A program made the position numbers and the translations under genes. From positions 1 through 64,000 of the forward strand of contig DATGQE010000053.1 in assembly GCA_035304345.1 (NCBI GenBank): a stretch of 64,000 bases of DNA, written 5' to 3'. The notes under the pieces are model-generated. The model made no database searches, had not been told where the DNA came from, and worked only from the letters and a program-made list of their open reading frames with translations. Shown here one piece after another: positions 53,559 through 63,001 of the stretch. Positions within the stretch are counted from its first letter, which is position 1. Each line of letters starts with the position of its first letter. The DNA is from IDS-8 sp035304345. GTDB lineage: Bacteria; Pseudomonadota; Gammaproteobacteria; Steroidobacterales; Woeseiaceae.

Positions 53559-55439
53559 TCAGGCGAGGCCGAGCTGCTCGGCTACGGCGCGATCCGCGGC
53601 ATCGATGGCGCCGTCCACGTACGCGTAGGCCGAGGCATCCGAGTTCGCGATCGAGATGCGCCCGATGCGCGCCCGCCCGGCCACGTGCGGGCCTTCGTCA
53701 CGCCCCCAGTGTGGCGGATCCGAGTAGTCGTTGTACTCGTAGGCGTAGCCGTGCGGCCAGCGGTTCACGGTGATGCCGGCGATGTCGCGCTCGGCGTCGA
53801 ACCCGCCTTTCGACAGCGCGCCGTCCATCTGCCGCATGATGGCATCCTCGAACTCGTCGAAGCTCATCTCGAGCAGCCGGCGCCGGCCGGCATCGTGCTG
53901 CTCGCGCGCCGACAGCCCGCGGTCCGGGAGAGTCGGCGCGAACAGGCCGTGGATCACCGTCGGCTCTCCCGGGTTCCGGGTGAACGCGTAACGCCCGATG
54001 CTGACCGGGAAGTCCATGCCGAAATTGCACATGAGCTCGGCGCGCGGCACGTAGAAGTCGTAGAACCCGAGCCGCTCGAAAGCGTGCCAGTTGCGCACCG
54101 CGATGCCCAGGTACACGAGCGGCACCTTCGTGGCGTATTCGATCGCCTCCTTCTGCGCGGCCGGCAGCTCGGGGCACAGGTAGGGGATCATGCAGTTGTA
54201 GCAGGCGAGCACGACGTGCCGGCCGCACACGCGCTCCGCGCGGCCCCGCCGGACGTAGGTGACTTCCGCCGTGCCGCCGTTCGCATTGCGGACGTCGACC
54301 GCCGTGCTGTGCAAGCGGATGCGAACGTCGGCATCCGGACGGTCGAGCCGGCCGTAATCGATGCGCGCGGTCACGAGCTCCTCGATCGTCGTCGCCGGCA
54401 CCGCGGCCGGCACCAGCCTCTGCACCAGCGCGCGGGCGATGGCGGCGTTGCCGTCGGGAAAGTGGAAGATGTAGGGCTCGTCCGGTCCCGCTGCGCCGCC
54501 GTCGGGCTCGCCGGGATCGAGGCCGCCCGTTCCCGGCATCGCCATCCGCCACGCCTCGAGCGCCGACAGCGCATCCCACCCGACTCCCCACAACCCGAGC
54601 ACGGTGTCCCGGAGCAGCTCGACGACTTCCTCCGGCACGCCGGCGTATCGGCGCAGGAAATCGGAATAGCTCGTCCGGCGCAGGATCCGGGCCTGTTGCC
54701 CGGGGCTGCGGCCGGGCAGCAGGTTGCGAGCGGAAGCGAGCAGCGAGAGCAGCGAGTCCCGCGCGGTCGCGGACAGCGGATACTCGCGGATCGCCGCGGC
54801 CAGGTCGGCCTCGGGCGGCAGGCCGTAGTAAGGCAGCACGTTCGGCACGACGCGGTCCTCGCCCCACGCAGCCGCGGAAAAGTAGATCCCGCGGACCAAC
54901 CCGTGGCGGGCGTGCCAGCCGCGGTCGAACCACTCGTAGAAGCGGTCCGTGTCGATCGCGAGGTCGGCGAGCAACCGCTTCGCCGCCTGCGAGTAGCGGC
55001 CGGGTGAATCGATGGACTGGCTGCCGCCGTAAGCGATGAGCTGCCGCCCGTCAACGGTGAACTCGTTGCGGCGCGCGTGCCCGCCGAAGTCGTCGTGATT
55101 GTCGAGGATCAGCACGCGCTTGCCGGCGCTGGCACGCTGCCGGTACAGGAACGCGGCGGCGAGACCCGAGATGCCCGCGCCGACCACCACGAGATCGTAG
55201 ACGTCGTCCGTGCGTGCCTCCGGTCGCGGCCAGCGCCGGCCGCCCCACGCGAGCGCGTGTGCAACCTCGAACGAGCCCGGGTGGCTGCCTCGCATCCCCG
55301 TGAGCGCCGGCGGGTACGGATCACCGGCCCGTGCCGCCCTTGCCATGAGCTCGAGCGGCGACAACGAGCTGCCGGCAGCGACGCCGAGCGCCATGCCGTT
55401 GATGAAATCGCGGCGGGTAATCCTGCGCCTGTCGGTCAT
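53559..55439 (-). CDS. Tat-exported FAD-dependent oxidoreductase, spermidine-dehydrogenase-like
   Basis: The start is the ATG at 55439, which begins a Tat signal (TDRRRITRRDFINGMALGVAAGSSL); the frame upstream of it is not coding. The 626-residue protein has the family phrase TGMRGSHPGSFEVAHAL. Next is the dinucleotide-binding DLVVVGAGISGLAAAFLYRQR and GGHARRNEFTVDGRQLIAYGGSQSID, and near the end RIGRISIANSDASAYAYVDGAIDAADRAV for the second FAD contact. This matches the flavin amine-oxidase-like proteins often annotated as spermidine dehydrogenase. Polyamine oxidation is possible but not proven; no substrate residues can be assigned. It is divergent from the nSTAND gene. Confidence 0.86.
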   Translation of the reverse strand: MTDRRRITRRDFINGMALGVAAGSSLSPLELMARAARAGDPYPPALTGMRGSHPGSFEVAHALAWGGRRWPRPEARTDDVYDLVVVGAGISGLAAAFLYRQRASAGKRVLILDNHDDFGGHARRNEFTVDGRQLIAYGGSQSIDSPGRYSQAAKRLLADLAIDTDRFYEWFDRGWHARHGLVRGIYFSAAAWGEDRVVPNVLPYYGLPPEADLAAAIREYPLSATARDSLLSLLASARNLLPGRSPGQQARILRRTSYSDFLRRYAGVPEEVVELLRDTVLGLWGVGWDALSALEAWRMAMPGTGGLDPGEPDGGAAGPDEPYIFHFPDGNAAIARALVQRLVPAAVPATTIEELVTARIDYGRLDRPDADVRIRLHSTAVDVRNANGGTAEVTYVRRGRAERVCGRHVVLACYNCMIPYLCPELPAAQKEAIEYATKVPLVYLGIAVRNWHAFERLGFYDFYVPRAELMCNFGMDFPVSIGRYAFTRNPGEPTVIHGLFAPTLPDRGLSAREQHDAGRRRLLEMSFDEFEDAIMRQMDGALSKGGFDAERDIAGITVNRWPHGYAYEYNDYSDPPHWGRDEGPHVAGRARIGRISIANSDASAYAYVDGAIDAADRAVAEQLGLA

Positions 55440-55586
55440 TGCCCCTTGTGACCCGTGACTCGCGGCCGGCACGCCTGCCCATGTTAGTGGCCGGGCGACC
55501 GGCGTCACAAGCCGGCCGACCCGCCGTCCCGTCGGGTGGCGTCACACCGCTCTGCGGAACCCCGGCTGCATGTCTTTTGTTGCACC

Positions 55587-55619
55587 GCTGCACTACACTC
55601 TGGACGAAAAAGGTGCAGC
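55587..55619. promoter_or_regulatory. Promoter/operator of the nSTAND gene
   Basis: GCTGCAC (55587-55593) and GTGCAGC (55613-55619) form an inverted repeat whose 19-base centre contains the -10-like TACACT (55594-55599). Two further TGCA boxes flank it (55581 and 55627). A regulator bound here would cover the promoter. No good -35 is visible. Confidence 0.42.
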
Positions 55620-55625
55620 ACGGCC

Positions 55626-58600
55626 GTGCAAAGGCTCCGCATTTTCATCTCGTCTCCCGGCGATGTCCTGGAGGAGCGGACGATCGCCCAGCGGGTGATC
55701 GAACGGCTCCAGAGCGAGTATGTCGGCCGCCTGGTGCTCGAGCCGGTGCTCTGGGAGCACGAGCCGCTCGTCGCGACCGGGAACTTCCAGGAACAGATCA
55801 TCCGCCCGGCAGAGACCGACGTGGTCGTGTCCATCCTGTGGTCGCGGCTCGGCACGCGCCTGCCCAGGGGCTTCACCCGCCCGGACGGCTCCCGCTACGA
55901 GTCCGGGACGGAGTTCGAGTTCGAGGACGCGCTGGCCGGCTTCCGCGCGAACGGCAAGCCGGACCTGCTCGTGTACCGCAAGACCGCGCCGCCCTCCGTG
56001 CGGCTGGACGACGAGCGGGAGCTGCTCGAGCGCCTGCGGCAGAAAAAGAAGCTCGACGATTTCATCGCGCGCTGGTTCCACGACCAGGCCGAAGGGACGC
56101 TCATCGCCGCGTTCCACTCGTTCGAGTCCCCGGGGCATTTCGAAGAGCTGCTGGAGGAGCACCTGCATCGGCTCGTCGAGCGCAAGCTGCCCGACGCGCT
56201 GGGCGCCGCGGGCGAAGTACCGGCGGTCTGGAAGAAGGGTTCGCCGTTTCGCGGCCTGGAAGCGTTCGAGTTCGAGCATGCCCCGGTGTTCTTCGGCCGC
56301 ACCAAGGCGGTGTCCGACGTGCTGGCCGCGCTGCGCCGGCAGGCCGCGGACGATCGCGCTTTCGTGCTGATCCTCGGCATGAGCGGCGGCGGCAAGTCGT
56401 CGCTCGTGCGGGCGGGCGTCCTGCCGATGCTGACGCAGCCCGGGGTCATCGAGGGCGTGCGCTCGTGGCGCAGGGCGGTGTTCCGGCCGGGCGATGCGCC
56501 CGGCGACCTGTTCACCGGGCTCGCGGCCGCGCTCCTGCGCGAGCATGCCCTGCCCTCGCTCGATCCGGACGGCGAAGGGCCCGCCGCGCTCGGCCGGGTG
56601 CTGCGCGAATCGCCGCACGCGGCCGTGCAGCTCATCAGGACGGCGCTGGCGCGGGAAGCCGGTGCCGGCACGGTCCAGCCCGCAGACGGCAAAGCAGATG
56701 CGCGGCTCGCGCTCGTCATCGACCAGATGGAGGAGCTGTTCACGCAGGACGGCATCAGTGCGCAGGACCGGCGCCGTTTCGCCGACACGGTGGATGCGCT
56801 CGCGCGTTGCGGCCGGGTGTGGGTGCTGGCGACGCTCCGCAGCGACTTCTATCCGCGGCTCGCCGAGCTGCCCGTGATCGGTGCGCTGAAGGAAGGTGCC
56901 GGACAGTACGATCTCATGCCGCCCCGGCCGAGCGAGATCGCGCAGATGATCCGGCTGCCGACGCGCGCCGCCGGGCTGCGCTTCGAGGAGGATCCCGCGA
57001 CCAGCGAACGGCTCGACGACATCCTGCGCGACACGGCATCCGAGCGTCCCGAGATCCTGCCGCTCCTGCAGTTCACGCTGGAGGAGCTGTACCAGCGCAG
57101 GACCGCGAACGGCATGCTCACCCTCGAGGCCTACCGGGCGCTCGGCGGCGTCGAGGGCTCGCTGGCGCAGCGCGCGGAAACGGTATACCGGCAACTGGCG
57201 CCCGAGGTGCAGGCGGCGCTGCCGGCCGTGCTGTCGGCCCTGGTCAGCGTCGAGCGCGACGGGCACGACGCCGTCGGGCGCAAGCGCGCGTCGTGGAGCA
57301 TCGCGTCGAACCCGGAAGTCCGCGAGTTCCTCGAGACGTTCGTGGCCGCGCGCCTGTTCGTCACCGAGCTGGCGGACGACGGGAGCGTGGTCGTGAGCGT
57401 CGCCCACGAGGCGCTGCTGTGGCACTGGCCGCGCGTGCAGGAATGGCTCGAGCAGAACCGGGCGAACCTCCGGGTGCAGAGCCGCGTGAGCACCGCCGCC
57501 GAGCGCTGGGCCACGGAAAACCGCCGGGCGGACCTGCTGTTGCCCCGCGGCCAGCCCCTCGCCGAGGCCGAGGCGCTCCTGGGACAGGGCGTCGAGCTTG
57601 GCCCGACCGAGACCGAGTTCGTGCGCGCCTCCATCGCGCGGTCCAGGCGGGCGCATCGCCTCGAGATCGGCGTGGTCGTGACGCTCGCGGCGCTCGCACT
57701 GGTCGCGGGCAGCGCCGCGTTCTTCGCCAACGAGCAGCGCAACCTCGCCGTCGAGGCCCGGACGCGCGCCGAAGTCGAAGCCGAAACGGCAAAGCAGATC
57801 ACGGACTTCATGGTCGGCCTGTTCGGCGTGGCCGACCCGGCCGGCGAAGCGCGCGGCAACACGGTGACGGCGCGCGAGATCCTGGACAAGGGCGCGGCGC
57901 GCATCGAAGAGGAGCTCGCGAACCAGCCGGCCATCCGGGCCACGCTCATGGAAACGATGGGGACCGTCTACACGAACCTCGGCCTCTACCCGCAGGCGAC
58001 GTCGCTGCTCGAGAGCGCCCTCGAGAAACGGCGCGAGCTGGTCGGCGACCGCAACGTCGAAGTCGCCAAGGCGCTCGTCCACCTCGGCGACGTCCTCACG
58101 CTCAACGCGAGCTTCGAACGGGCGGAGTCGATGTACCGCGAGGCGCTCGACATGCAGCGGGAGCTGCTGGGGGAGGAGCACGAGGACGTCGCCCGCACCC
58201 TGTACGCGCTCGCGGACGTGCTGGGCCGGAGAGGCGCGTACGCGGAGGCGGAGCCCCTTTTCCGCCAGTCGCTCGAGATGCGCCGCAAGCTGGGGGGCCC
58301 GCGAACGGTCGAGGTCGCCGAGAGCCTCGAGGGGCTCGCGCTCAACCTCTTCGACCAGGGCGACTACGAGGACCCGGTGCCGCTGCTGCGGGATGCCGTC
58401 GCCATTCGCCGCGAGCTGCAGGGCGAACCGCCGCATCCCGAGCTCGCCGACGCGCTCAACAACCTGGGCTATGTGCTCGGAGAGCTGGGCGAGTACGCGG
58501 AAGCCGAGGCGCTGTATCGCGAAGCGCTGGACATGAAGCGCCAGGTCCTGGGCGACGCCCATTCCGAGATCGCGATCGGGTTGAACAACGTGGCGTTCAT

Positions 58601-59300
58601 GCTGCACGACCAGGGCAAGCACGAGGAAGCCGAGGTGATGTTTCGGGACGCGCTTGCGATGCAGCGCGAGCTCCTGAGCGAGAATCATCCCGCCGTGGCG
58701 ATGACCCTCAACAACCTCGCTTTCCTGCTGTACGAGAAAGGCGAGACCGCGGAAGCAATGCAACTCTCCCGCGAGTCGCTGGACATGTACCGCCGCGCCT
58801 TTGGCGACGAGCATCCGTCGGTGGCGCGCGGCATGAACAATCTGGCGATGTGGATCGCGGAGTCCGGCGATTACGCGGCGGCCGAGCCGATGCTCCGCGA
58901 GGCGCTGGCGCTGCGCGTCAGGCTGCTCGGCGAGGAGCACATCGACGTCGCAGGCAGCCTGACCCTGCTCGCGGACGTTCTTGTGCACACGGAACGGTAC
59001 GAGGAAGCGCGCGAGCTCGCCGCACGCGCGCGCGCGATCTGCGCCCGGGCGCTGTCCGGGAACCACTGGCGCACGGCGGGGGCGGCCAGCGTCGAGGGCG
59101 CGGCGCTCACCGGCCTCGGCCAGTACCAGGCGGCCGAAACGCTGCTGCTAGAGAGCCTCGCGATCCTGAAAGGCGACGTCGGCGCACTACCCGCTTTCGT
59201 CACCGACACCGAACGGCGCCTCGCCGATCTCTATCGCCGGTGGGGCAAGCCGGAGGAAGCCGCGCGCTGGCTGGCGCTGTCGGAGCACGGGCTGAATTGA
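55626..59300 (+). CDS. DUF4062-nSTAND1 ATPase with membrane helix and TPR array
   Basis: I start at the GTG at 55626, because the DUF4062 domain begins at once with VQRLRIFISSPGDVLEERTIA; the open frame to 55536 overlaps the promoter. The 1224-residue protein has four parts. An N-terminal DUF4062/TIR-like Rossmann domain covers about residues 1-190 (DVVVSILWSRLGTRL). An nSTAND1 NTPase covers about 200-590 (SPFRGLEAFEFEHAPVFFGR, Walker A GMSGGGKSSL near 250, Walker B ALVIDQMEELF). One membrane helix lies near 680-700 (IGVVVTLAALALVAGSAAFF). Eleven or so kinesin-light-chain-type TPR repeats run to the end (AEALYREALDMKRQVLGDAH). This is a signal-transduction ATPase layout seen in conflict and apoptosis-like systems. 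Trigger and output are unknown. Confidence 0.9.
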   Translation: MQRLRIFISSPGDVLEERTIAQRVIERLQSEYVGRLVLEPVLWEHEPLVATGNFQEQIIRPAETDVVVSILWSRLGTRLPRGFTRPDGSRYESGTEFEFEDALAGFRANGKPDLLVYRKTAPPSVRLDDERELLERLRQKKKLDDFIARWFHDQAEGTLIAAFHSFESPGHFEELLEEHLHRLVERKLPDALGAAGEVPAVWKKGSPFRGLEAFEFEHAPVFFGRTKAVSDVLAALRRQAADDRAFVLILGMSGGGKSSLVRAGVLPMLTQPGVIEGVRSWRRAVFRPGDAPGDLFTGLAAALLREHALPSLDPDGEGPAALGRVLRESPHAAVQLIRTALAREAGAGTVQPADGKADARLALVIDQMEELFTQDGISAQDRRRFADTVDALARCGRVWVLATLRSDFYPRLAELPVIGALKEGAGQYDLMPPRPSEIAQMIRLPTRAAGLRFEEDPATSERLDDILRDTASERPEILPLLQFTLEELYQRRTANGMLTLEAYRALGGVEGSLAQRAETVYRQLAPEVQAALPAVLSALVSVERDGHDAVGRKRASWSIASNPEVREFLETFVAARLFVTELADDGSVVVSVAHEALLWHWPRVQEWLEQNRANLRVQSRVSTAAERWATENRRADLLLPRGQPLAEAEALLGQGVELGPTETEFVRASIARSRRAHRLEIGVVVTLAALALVAGSAAFFANEQRNLAVEARTRAEVEAETAKQITDFMVGLFGVADPAGEARGNTVTAREILDKGAARIEEELANQPAIRATLMETMGTVYTNLGLYPQATSLLESALEKRRELVGDRNVEVAKALVHLGDVLTLNASFERAESMYREALDMQRELLGEEHEDVARTLYALADVLGRRGAYAEAEPLFRQSLEMRRKLGGPRTVEVAESLEGLALNLFDQGDYEDPVPLLRDAVAIRRELQGEPPHPELADALNNLGYVLGELGEYAEAEALYREALDMKRQVLGDAHSEIAIGLNNVAFMLHDQGKHEEAEVMFRDALAMQRELLSENHPAVAMTLNNLAFLLYEKGETAEAMQLSRESLDMYRRAFGDEHPSVARGMNNLAMWIAESGDYAAAEPMLREALALRVRLLGEEHIDVAGSLTLLADVLVHTERYEEARELAARARAICARALSGNHWRTAGAASVEGAALTGLGQYQAAETLLLESLAILKGDVGALPAFVTDTERRLADLYRRWGKPEEAARWLALSEHGLN

Positions 59301-59492
59301 CATAATGAGGCGGCAGGAAGGGCGCCGATTGCCCGGGTTCCGAAGCCGGGGTATTCTGGCTCGAGCGCTCCGGATAACGAACTCGATACAAGGACGCGCT
59401 TGAACCCGCGAGGCGAAGTCCTTCCGGGCGATTTCCTTCTATCACACGAAATACATATCCAGGCGAGCCGGGGAAACCGGCGGGGATGTCAC

Positions 59493-61157
59493 ATGCCAGT
59501 TCGTCGTCTTCGTTCCATTGCGTTCGTTGCATTGTTCCTTTGCGCCTGCGCGGCGGAAGCCGACACGGTCCTGTGGGGTTCCTCGGCGGACCCCCACGCG
59601 GCGGCAGGCCTCTACACGATCGCCGCCGGCGACGGCGCGGCCGTGCCGGTGGGGCCGGGCAGCGCGGGCGGAGTGAGCGCACTCGCGCTCGACCCGCAGT
59701 CGGGAACGCTCTACGGCATACTCGGGAGCGCGTGCGACGGCGCGACGCTGGTCACGGTCGACCAGGACACCGGCGCGCTCACGGTGATCGGTGTGTTGCA
59801 GGGCTCGGGGTTCGACGGCACCCCCGGCCCCCATTGCCGCGGCGGCGCCGATGCCCTCGCCTTCGGCCGTGACGGCACGCTGTATGCCGGCGGCTGGAAC
59901 GGCGGCACGAAGGGCGGCAAGCTGCTCACGGTCGACAAGGCGACGGGAGCGGTAATCGCGAGCCGGCCGACCGAGGCCCTGAAAAAGGGCAAGGAGCCGG
60001 TGAAGATCACGGGACTCGCGACCGCGCCGGACGGGCGCTTGTGGACGTCGCACGGCGGCGCGGCGGCTGCCGTCCTGCACACCGTCGATCCGCAGACCGG
60101 CCGTTTCACCTCCCGGCTGAAGCTCTCGGACGAGAACGCGGCCGTCACCGGCCTGGCCTTCGGGCCGGACGGCACCCTCTACGGCGCGGTGAAAGACGGG
60201 AAGAAGCTGGCGTCGATCGAAACGGACGGCAAGCACCGCGGCAAGGTCCGCATCGTCGGGCGTTTCGGCGACGGCGTGCGGATCGCCGGCCTGCAGCTTC
60301 TCGGCGTACGGGTCCTGGCAAGCGACTGCACCGCCGCGCGCGGCGGGTGCAACCCGACCGGCGGACAGGCGCTCGTGCTGCCCGACACGCTCGCGATACC
60401 GCCGGACGCGACCATCACCCAGCATACGCTGTTCATCACGGACCCGCGCGTCGCGAGCGGCCGCTGCGGAAAGGATCCGCTCGTGCTCTTCGAAGACGAT
60501 CCGCGGATCCCGGACCTCATCATCCCGGAATACCTGTGCGGCTCGCCCGATTTCGTCGTCCTGCGGACGCGGTCGGACCTCCTCCTCACGCAGGGCACCG
60601 TCATCGCCACCAACGAGCCGGAGGCCTTCTTTGCCGACGCCCTGCCCTGCGCGACGCCGATCACCGGGGATCCGCAGCAGCAGGACGTCATGGTCTGGCA
60701 ACCCACCGACAGTGCCGACATCGAGGAAGGTCACGCGCTCGAGCTGACGTTCGAATGCGGCAGCTCGCGCGGCCGTACGAGAGGCCTGTCCTGGTACGTG
60801 GTCGGCTTACACATCGACTTCGGGCTGGACTGGAGCACGCAGCCGGACGCGGTCCGGCAGGCATTCGTCGACCTGACGAGCGTGAAGTTCCACGGCCTGG
60901 TCCAGGCAGTCGTCAATGCGAAGGGCGTCCTGCCGAAGAAGTACTTCAAGAAGCTCCTGGAAAGCGTCACGCGCGCCAGCGAGGCGCACGAGCAGGGACG
61001 CTATCATCTCGCCTCACGCGAGATGGCCAACTTCATCCACCTCGTGGAGCGCGCCTGCTTCGAGCCGAGCAATTTCAATCACCACGGCAACGTCGAGATG
61101 CGGGCGCACAACGTCAGGTTCATGCTCGACGAGAAGGTGATCGGCATCATGCCCTGA
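59493..61157 (+). CDS. Secreted protein with beta-propeller-like N-terminal half, function unknown
   Basis: The start is the ATG at 59493, which opens a signal peptide (RRLRSIAFVALFLCACAAEA); the frame upstream to 59400 is spacer. The 554-residue protein has propeller-like repeats in the first 270 residues (GLYTIAAGDGAAVPVG, VSALALDPQSGTLYGILG, ADALAFGRDGTLYAGGW, VTGLAFGPDGTLYGAVKDG). The second half has paired Cys residues (SDCTAARGGCNPTG, RCGKDPLVLFEDD) and a C-terminal helical segment (MANFIHLVERACFEPSNFNHHG). No enzyme motif. It lies between the nSTAND and SLOG-SLATT genes on the same strand (gaps 192 and 16 bases) and is probably cotranscribed with the latter. Confidence 0.75.
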   Translation: MPVRRLRSIAFVALFLCACAAEADTVLWGSSADPHAAAGLYTIAAGDGAAVPVGPGSAGGVSALALDPQSGTLYGILGSACDGATLVTVDQDTGALTVIGVLQGSGFDGTPGPHCRGGADALAFGRDGTLYAGGWNGGTKGGKLLTVDKATGAVIASRPTEALKKGKEPVKITGLATAPDGRLWTSHGGAAAAVLHTVDPQTGRFTSRLKLSDENAAVTGLAFGPDGTLYGAVKDGKKLASIETDGKHRGKVRIVGRFGDGVRIAGLQLLGVRVLASDCTAARGGCNPTGGQALVLPDTLAIPPDATITQHTLFITDPRVASGRCGKDPLVLFEDDPRIPDLIIPEYLCGSPDFVVLRTRSDLLLTQGTVIATNEPEAFFADALPCATPITGDPQQQDVMVWQPTDSADIEEGHALELTFECGSSRGRTRGLSWYVVGLHIDFGLDWSTQPDAVRQAFVDLTSVKFHGLVQAVVNAKGVLPKKYFKKLLESVTRASEAHEQGRYHLASREMANFIHLVERACFEPSNFNHHGNVEMRAHNVRFMLDEKVIGIMP

Positions 61158-61173
61158 GCCGGGCTCCGGTCGC

Positions 61174-62937
61174 ATGTCGGAGGAAGCCGGCAGGCCAGGC
61201 AGCCGGGAACCGCGCGCGTTGCCGCTGGTGATCGCGACCACGGGGCATCGCGACCTGGTCGCCGGCGAAATGCCCCGCATACGCGAGCGGGTGCGGGACC
61301 TTTTCGCCTGGCTCGCGGAGCGCTTCCCGGAGCGCAGGCTGCAGGTCGTGTCGGCGCTGGCGGAAGGTGCGGATCGCCTGGTGGCGGAGGAAGCCCTCGC
61401 CACCGGCGTCGAGCTCGTGGCGCTGCTGCCGATGCCGCGGGAGCTTTACGTCCGGGACTTCCGGGAGGACGCATCGAAAGCCGGGTTCGACAGCCTCGTG
61501 CGGCGTGCGTCCGCCGTTTACGAGCTGCCCCTCGCCCCCGGCATCGGCGCGGACGACATCAGAAGCTCGGAGCGGGCACGCGGCCTCCAGTACGCGCAAC
61601 TCGGCGTGTTCCTGTCGGCGCACTGCCACATCCTGCTGGCGCTCTGGGACGGCAAGCCGTCCGACCGGCTCGGCGGCACCGGCCAGATCGTTCGCTTTCA
61701 CCACGACGACGTCATGCCCGGTTACTCGGCGCCGACGGCCGCGACCCAGCAGATGCTGGTGGACGACGAAAGCGACCTCGTGTACCACGTCGTGTGCTCG
61801 CGCGACCGGCCGGACGGCGCCCCGCGCGCGGGTCTCGAGCCGCTGGACTGGTGGTGGTTCACCAAGGACCGGGAACGTCCGCTGAGCAAGGAGTTGCCCC
61901 CGCAGCACCGGCTCGTCTTCCGCCGCTACGGCGAATTCAGCGAGGATGCCGTCCGTTTCGGCGCGAGCATCGAGGCGGCGGGAAACTCGCTGCTGGGCAC
62001 GGCCGACCTCACCCGGCTGCCCCCCGGAATCGACGACATCGACCGCCTGTTCCGCACCGCGGACTGGCTCGCGGTGCATTACCAGCGGCGCGTCCTCGCC
62101 GGCCTGCGCACGACCTACCTGCTCGCGTTCTTCATGGCGCTCGCCTTCCTGCTTTACGCGGACGTCCTGCCATCGCCGATGCTCATGATCGCGTTCCTGC
62201 TGCTGTTCGCCGGGGCGACGGCGATCCAGCTCTGGAGCAGGCGCAAGGCGTGGCATCGCAAGTACCTCGACTACCGCGTGCTCGCCGAGGGGCTGCGCGT
62301 GCAGCTCTACTGGGCGGCGGCCGGCGTGAGGCGGGAATCGGTATCCAAGTTCACGCACGACCATTTCCTCCAGACCCAGGACCCGGAGCTCGGCTGGATC
62401 CGCAACGTGATGCGGGTCGCGGGCTTTCGCTGCGACGTCGAGCCCGCCGGCGCGGCCCGCGGGCTGGACTTCGCGATCCGGGAATGGATCGGCGATTCCG
62501 CGACCGGCCAGCTCGGCTATTTCGGCCGGAAACGGGAGGAGCGGCTCGCGAGGAAGCGAATCACCGATCGCCTGGCACGGCTCAGCCTGCTCGTCAGCGT
62601 GGTGGTGGTCGCCGTCCTGCTGGTGGCCGGCAGCACCATGACGGACACGCTGCGGGAATGGCTGTTGGTGGTCATGGGCGTGACGCTGCTCCTGTTCGGT
62701 GTGCGTGAGAGTTACGCCGACAGCACCGCGGAGGAGGAGCTGATCAAGCAATACGACTTCATGCTGCGCATCTTCCAGAACGCACGCCGGCGCCTCGACC
62801 ATGCGGAGAACGACGCGGAGCGGCGGCAGATCCTCCGGGCGCTGGGAGACTCGGCGCTCGACGAGCATGCGCAGTGGATCCTGACGAACCGGGATCGCGC
62901 ACCGGAGCAGGGCGACATCTGGCGGATGGGGAGCTGA
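61174..62937 (+). CDS. SLOG-like nucleotide-sensor domain fused to a SLATT-like membrane module
   Basis: The 587-residue protein has an N-terminal Rossmann domain (about residues 15-190) with IATTGHRDLVAGEM, VVSALAEGADRLVAEEAL, ELVALLPMPREL and FLSAHCHILLALWDG. This is the pattern of LOG/DprA-type (SLOG) domains that bind or cleave nucleotide derivatives. Two membrane hairpins follow: LLAFFMALAFLLYADVLPSPMLMIAFLLLFAGATA (about 314-350) and LSLLVSVVVVAVLLVAGST...LLVVMGVTLLLFGV (about 470-510). The C-terminal helices (EEELIKQYDFMLRIFQNARRRLDHAENDAERRQILRALG, EHAQWILTNRDRAPE) look like SLATT/DUF4231 effectors. In published predictions such pairs act as pore-forming effectors triggered by nucleotide signals. 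The assignment rests on motif recall. The gene starts 16 bases after the secreted protein gene. Confidence 0.78.
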   Translation: MSEEAGRPGSREPRALPLVIATTGHRDLVAGEMPRIRERVRDLFAWLAERFPERRLQVVSALAEGADRLVAEEALATGVELVALLPMPRELYVRDFREDASKAGFDSLVRRASAVYELPLAPGIGADDIRSSERARGLQYAQLGVFLSAHCHILLALWDGKPSDRLGGTGQIVRFHHDDVMPGYSAPTAATQQMLVDDESDLVYHVVCSRDRPDGAPRAGLEPLDWWWFTKDRERPLSKELPPQHRLVFRRYGEFSEDAVRFGASIEAAGNSLLGTADLTRLPPGIDDIDRLFRTADWLAVHYQRRVLAGLRTTYLLAFFMALAFLLYADVLPSPMLMIAFLLLFAGATAIQLWSRRKAWHRKYLDYRVLAEGLRVQLYWAAAGVRRESVSKFTHDHFLQTQDPELGWIRNVMRVAGFRCDVEPAGAARGLDFAIREWIGDSATGQLGYFGRKREERLARKRITDRLARLSLLVSVVVVAVLLVAGSTMTDTLREWLLVVMGVTLLLFGVRESYADSTAEEELIKQYDFMLRIFQNARRRLDHAENDAERRQILRALGDSALDEHAQWILTNRDRAPEQGDIWRMGS

Positions 62938-63001
62938 CCGGGCGCGGCCCGGACGGCGACCTGCGGGAGCGGGGAAGCGCGACGGCCCGGCGGGCGCGGC
63001 T

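Noticed and set aside
55593..59066. A 1157-codon minus-strand open frame opposite the nSTAND gene
   Set aside because: The composition is Arg/Leu/Asp/Glu-rich without recognisable motifs, while the plus strand has clear DUF4062, Walker A/B and TPR motifs.
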